Positions 6,593 to 7,450 of a stretch of DNA of 7,450 nucleotides are shown piece by piece; the first letter of the stretch is position 1; the number at the start of each line of letters is the position of its first letter. The position numbers and the translations under genes are program-made. The notes beneath the pieces were generated by a model. It was given only the letters and a program-made list of their open reading frames with translations. It was not told where the DNA came from and did not search any database. Origin of the DNA: Bryobacteraceae bacterium (lineage in GTDB: Bacteria > Acidobacteriota > Terriglobia > Bryobacterales > Bryobacteraceae); contig JANXXV010000419.1 in the NCBI GenBank assembly GCA_025350445.1, positions 1 through 7,450 of the forward strand, read 5' to 3'.

Positions 6593-6778
6593 AATTGCAC
6601 CGCCCATAAGCGCCGCCGCCCCCGCAATGGGAGGCAGCGGCACGTCGTGCGTCTTTTCGCGGGTAGCATGGACCGGCCCGATCCCGGCCACAGTTTCACT
6701 GGTGTTGTACTTAAATCCGCCTCAGGCAAGACCGGATTTCCTACGTGCAACCAGAGTGATTCCGAGCGCTTTGCTAAG
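6593..6778 (-). pseudogene. Decayed small membrane-protein gene (GP..AT.EK...PLPPI.G family)
   Basis: Translating the minus strand from 6778 gives SKALGITLV, seven more codons that are partly basic where a TM helix is expected (ARRKS), GLA, an in-frame TGA at 6724-6722, and then GGFKYNTSETVAGIGPVHAT and REKTHDVPLPPIAGAAALMG running to about 6593. From memory this matches a family of about 65-75-aa small membrane proteins: an N-terminal TM, GGF.Y.T.E.V..GP...T.EK...PLPPI.G, then a second TM ending in GG. I cannot name a Pfam entry. Defects: no start codon (CTT where one is expected), the TGA in the first TM, a disrupted TM1, and loss of the C-terminal hydrophobic residues after GGAI, where the frame runs into the AGGAGG of the next gene. 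A GTG at 6691 could still initiate the conserved C-terminal half. Confidence 0.55.
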
Positions 6779-6828
6779 GGCGGCGCGCAATTCCGCGCAA
6801 CACGTGCGTGCGTTTCCACCCGTGGCAG

Positions 6829-7008
6829 CTACGGCTCAAACACCTTCTCAATTTGCCCAACTTTCTTTTGGATCTTGCCGGCGAGGTTTTCGTCCTGGCC
6901 TTCAGCCGCCAGCGTCGGATTGTTGGTCACCTGACCGGATTTTTCCTTGACCTTACCTTTCACTTCGTGAAGCTTGCCTTCAATCTGATCTTTCGTACCG
7001 GGTTTCAT
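6829..7008 (-). CDS. CsbD-family stress-response protein
   Basis: A 59-aa small, soluble, strongly charged protein: MKPGTKDQIEGKLHEVKGKV (residues 1-20), then KEKSGQVTNNPTLAAEGQDE (21-40), then a Lys-rich helix NLAGKIQKKVGQIEKVFEP (41-59). The order KDQIEGK...KGKVKEK.GQ...NP.L..EG..E...GK.Q.KVG.IEK is the CsbD signature, and the length is normal for the family. CsbD proteins are general-stress proteins (sigma-B dependent in Bacillus subtilis, induced by various stresses in proteobacteria), with no defined biochemical activity. An AGGAG ribosome binding site lies 7 bases before the ATG at 7008. It is the first gene of a minus-strand series of small proteins and diverges from surA across 182 bp. 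The family call is firm. Confidence 0.92.
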   Translation of the reverse strand: MKPGTKDQIEGKLHEVKGKVKEKSGQVTNNPTLAAEGQDENLAGKIQKKVGQIEKVFEP

Positions 7009-7065
7009 CTTTTCTCCTTAAACCGGCTCAGCGAAATCTACTCTCTTCCGGAGCCGCTGCCCATT

Positions 7066-7089
7066 CACTTGCACGTGCTCCGCCAAGTG
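7066..7089. repeat. Inverted repeat CACTTG/CAAGTG around a GCACGTGC palindrome
   Basis: CACTTG (7066-7071) and CAAGTG (7084-7089) are 12 bases apart, and the left arm abuts the 8-base palindrome GCACGTGC (7071-7078). It lies in the csbD/surA divergent intergenic region, 58 bases upstream of the csbD start codon, so it could be a regulatory site for csbD or a leader hairpin. Confidence 0.3.
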
Positions 7090-7111
7090 CGGGCTTTGCG
7101 CCGTGGGCTAA

Positions 7112-7159
7112 GGTGACGCGGTCCGCTCCAGCACCCATCGCGGAGTGGACACGGTCACC
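7112..7159. repeat. Large interrupted inverted repeat upstream of surA
   Basis: Outer arms GGTGAC (7112-7117) / GTCACC (7154-7159), a symmetric 3x3 internal loop, then inner arms GTCCGCTCC (7121-7129) / GGAGTGGAC (7142-7150) with a single G-T wobble and a 12-base apical loop. That is 15 pairs in register over 48 bases. No T-tract follows on the plus strand, so it is not a standard intrinsic terminator. It ends 31 bases before the surA start codon and could be an operator, an mRNA leader hairpin or a mobile hairpin repeat. Confidence 0.6.
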
Positions 7160-7172
7160 GCCGGCCCGGCGG
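7158..7172. repeat. GC palindrome CCGCCGG-C-CCGGCGG upstream of surA
   Basis: Perfect 7-base inverted repeat around one central base, overlapping the last two bases of the larger inverted repeat and ending three bases before the candidate -10 box. The two structures cannot form fully at the same time. Confidence 0.45.
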
Positions 7173-7175
7173 CGT

Positions 7176-7181
7176 TACAAT
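7176..7181 (+). promoter_or_regulatory. Candidate -10 box for surA
   Basis: TACAAT matches the bacterial -10 consensus at five of six positions and lies 9 bases before the surA ATG. No good -35 is visible. A start 6-7 bases downstream would make a nearly leaderless mRNA and remove the AAGGA at 7184-7188, so the real promoter may lie further upstream. Confidence 0.25.
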
Positions 7182-7190
7182 GTAAGGACC

Positions 7191-7450
7191 ATGAAGTTTT
7201 GCAGCATCTGTGTACTTCTGTCCCTGTCGTCTTCCCTATTCGCGGCCGACATTGCGCTGGTTGAAGAAATCATCGCGAAGGTGAATGGCGATATCGTCAC
7301 CCGAAGCGAAGTGGATCGTGGCAGGAAACTGATTGAAGCCGATCTCCGCCAAAAGGGCGTCGCCGGGCCCGAGATCGAGAAACAGTTGGCTGAGCGTTCA
7401 AAGAGCGTGCTCAGCGAGCGCATCGACCAACTGCTGCTTGTCCAGAAGGG
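7191..7450 (+). CDS. surA: SurA-like periplasmic chaperone / peptidyl-prolyl isomerase, N-terminus only
   Basis: Start of a secreted foldase that chaperones outer-membrane proteins in the periplasm. Only 86 codons are in the window and the frame is open to the edge. Seen: a signal peptide with a short basic start (MKF), the hydrophobic core ICVLLSLSSSLFA and probable cleavage after Ala18; then the SurA N-terminal domain, beginning VEEIIAKVNGDIVTRSEVDR (residues 24-43), the conserved opening block of the family, followed by charged helices ending ERIDQLLLVQK. The parvulin (rotamase) domains that would separate SurA from other PpiC-type proteins lie beyond the window. The ATG at 7191 is supported by the signal peptide; AAGGA is only 2 bases upstream, closer than ideal. 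Together with waaF and rfaE2 it gives the region an outer-membrane-biogenesis theme. Confidence 0.8.
   Translation, partial: MKFCSICVLLSLSSSLFAADIALVEEIIAKVNGDIVTRSEVDRGRKLIEADLRQKGVAGPEIEKQLAERSKSVLSERIDQLLLVQK

Noticed and set aside
6424..6819. 131-codon minus-strand frame ending with the 51-aa membrane protein
   Set aside because: The first 78 residues are Arg-rich, start inside the 3' end of csbD's neighbourhood without a ribosome binding site, and overlap the conserved remnant in another frame. A strong AGGAGG supports the internal start at 6579.

Overview
The window looks like a chromosomal segment of a GC-rich, LPS-bearing Gram-negative bacterium. Acidobacteriota (Solibacter/Bryobacter-like) is my best guess. 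That rests on the gene set (heptose/LPS genes beside mfd, then a SurA-like chaperone) and on the style of the small proteins; it is inference from memory of gene order, not a database result.

Layout. Positions 1-980, minus strand: a 3'-truncated ADP-heptose:LPS heptosyltransferase (waaF). It diverges across only 32 bp from rfaE2 (1013-1483, plus), the heptose-1-phosphate adenylyltransferase that makes the ADP-heptose donor used by WaaF. Three bases after rfaE2 comes mfd (1487-4957, plus; GTG start), a full-length transcription-repair coupling factor with all expected domains. A small lipoprotein of the YXWGXW-repeat type follows (5061-5372, plus). The right edge carries the start of a SurA/PpiC-type periplasmic peptidyl-prolyl isomerase (7191-7450, plus, truncated).

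Between the lipoprotein gene and surA, 5373-7190 is an accessory-looking insert whose genes all read on the minus strand. From right to left it holds a CsbD-family stress protein (6829-7008), a decayed small membrane-protein gene (about 6593-6778), a 51-aa glycine-rich double-TM protein (6424-6579), the 5' stub of a small ORF (6341-6391), and a complete IS200-type element (about 5719-6340). The element encodes a 142-aa Y1/HUH TnpA and has hairpins at both ends. It appears to have landed 3' of a TTAC tetranucleotide inside the small ORF. Positions 5373-5718 hold no recognisable gene.

Functional picture: WaaF, RfaE2 and SurA point to outer-membrane biogenesis, with mfd embedded as a DNA-repair gene, interrupted by a small-protein envelope/stress island that an IS200 has colonised. 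I see no clearly new multi-gene system. The observations most worth a second look are the small-protein island with one decayed and one IS-split member, and the large nested inverted repeat just upstream of surA.
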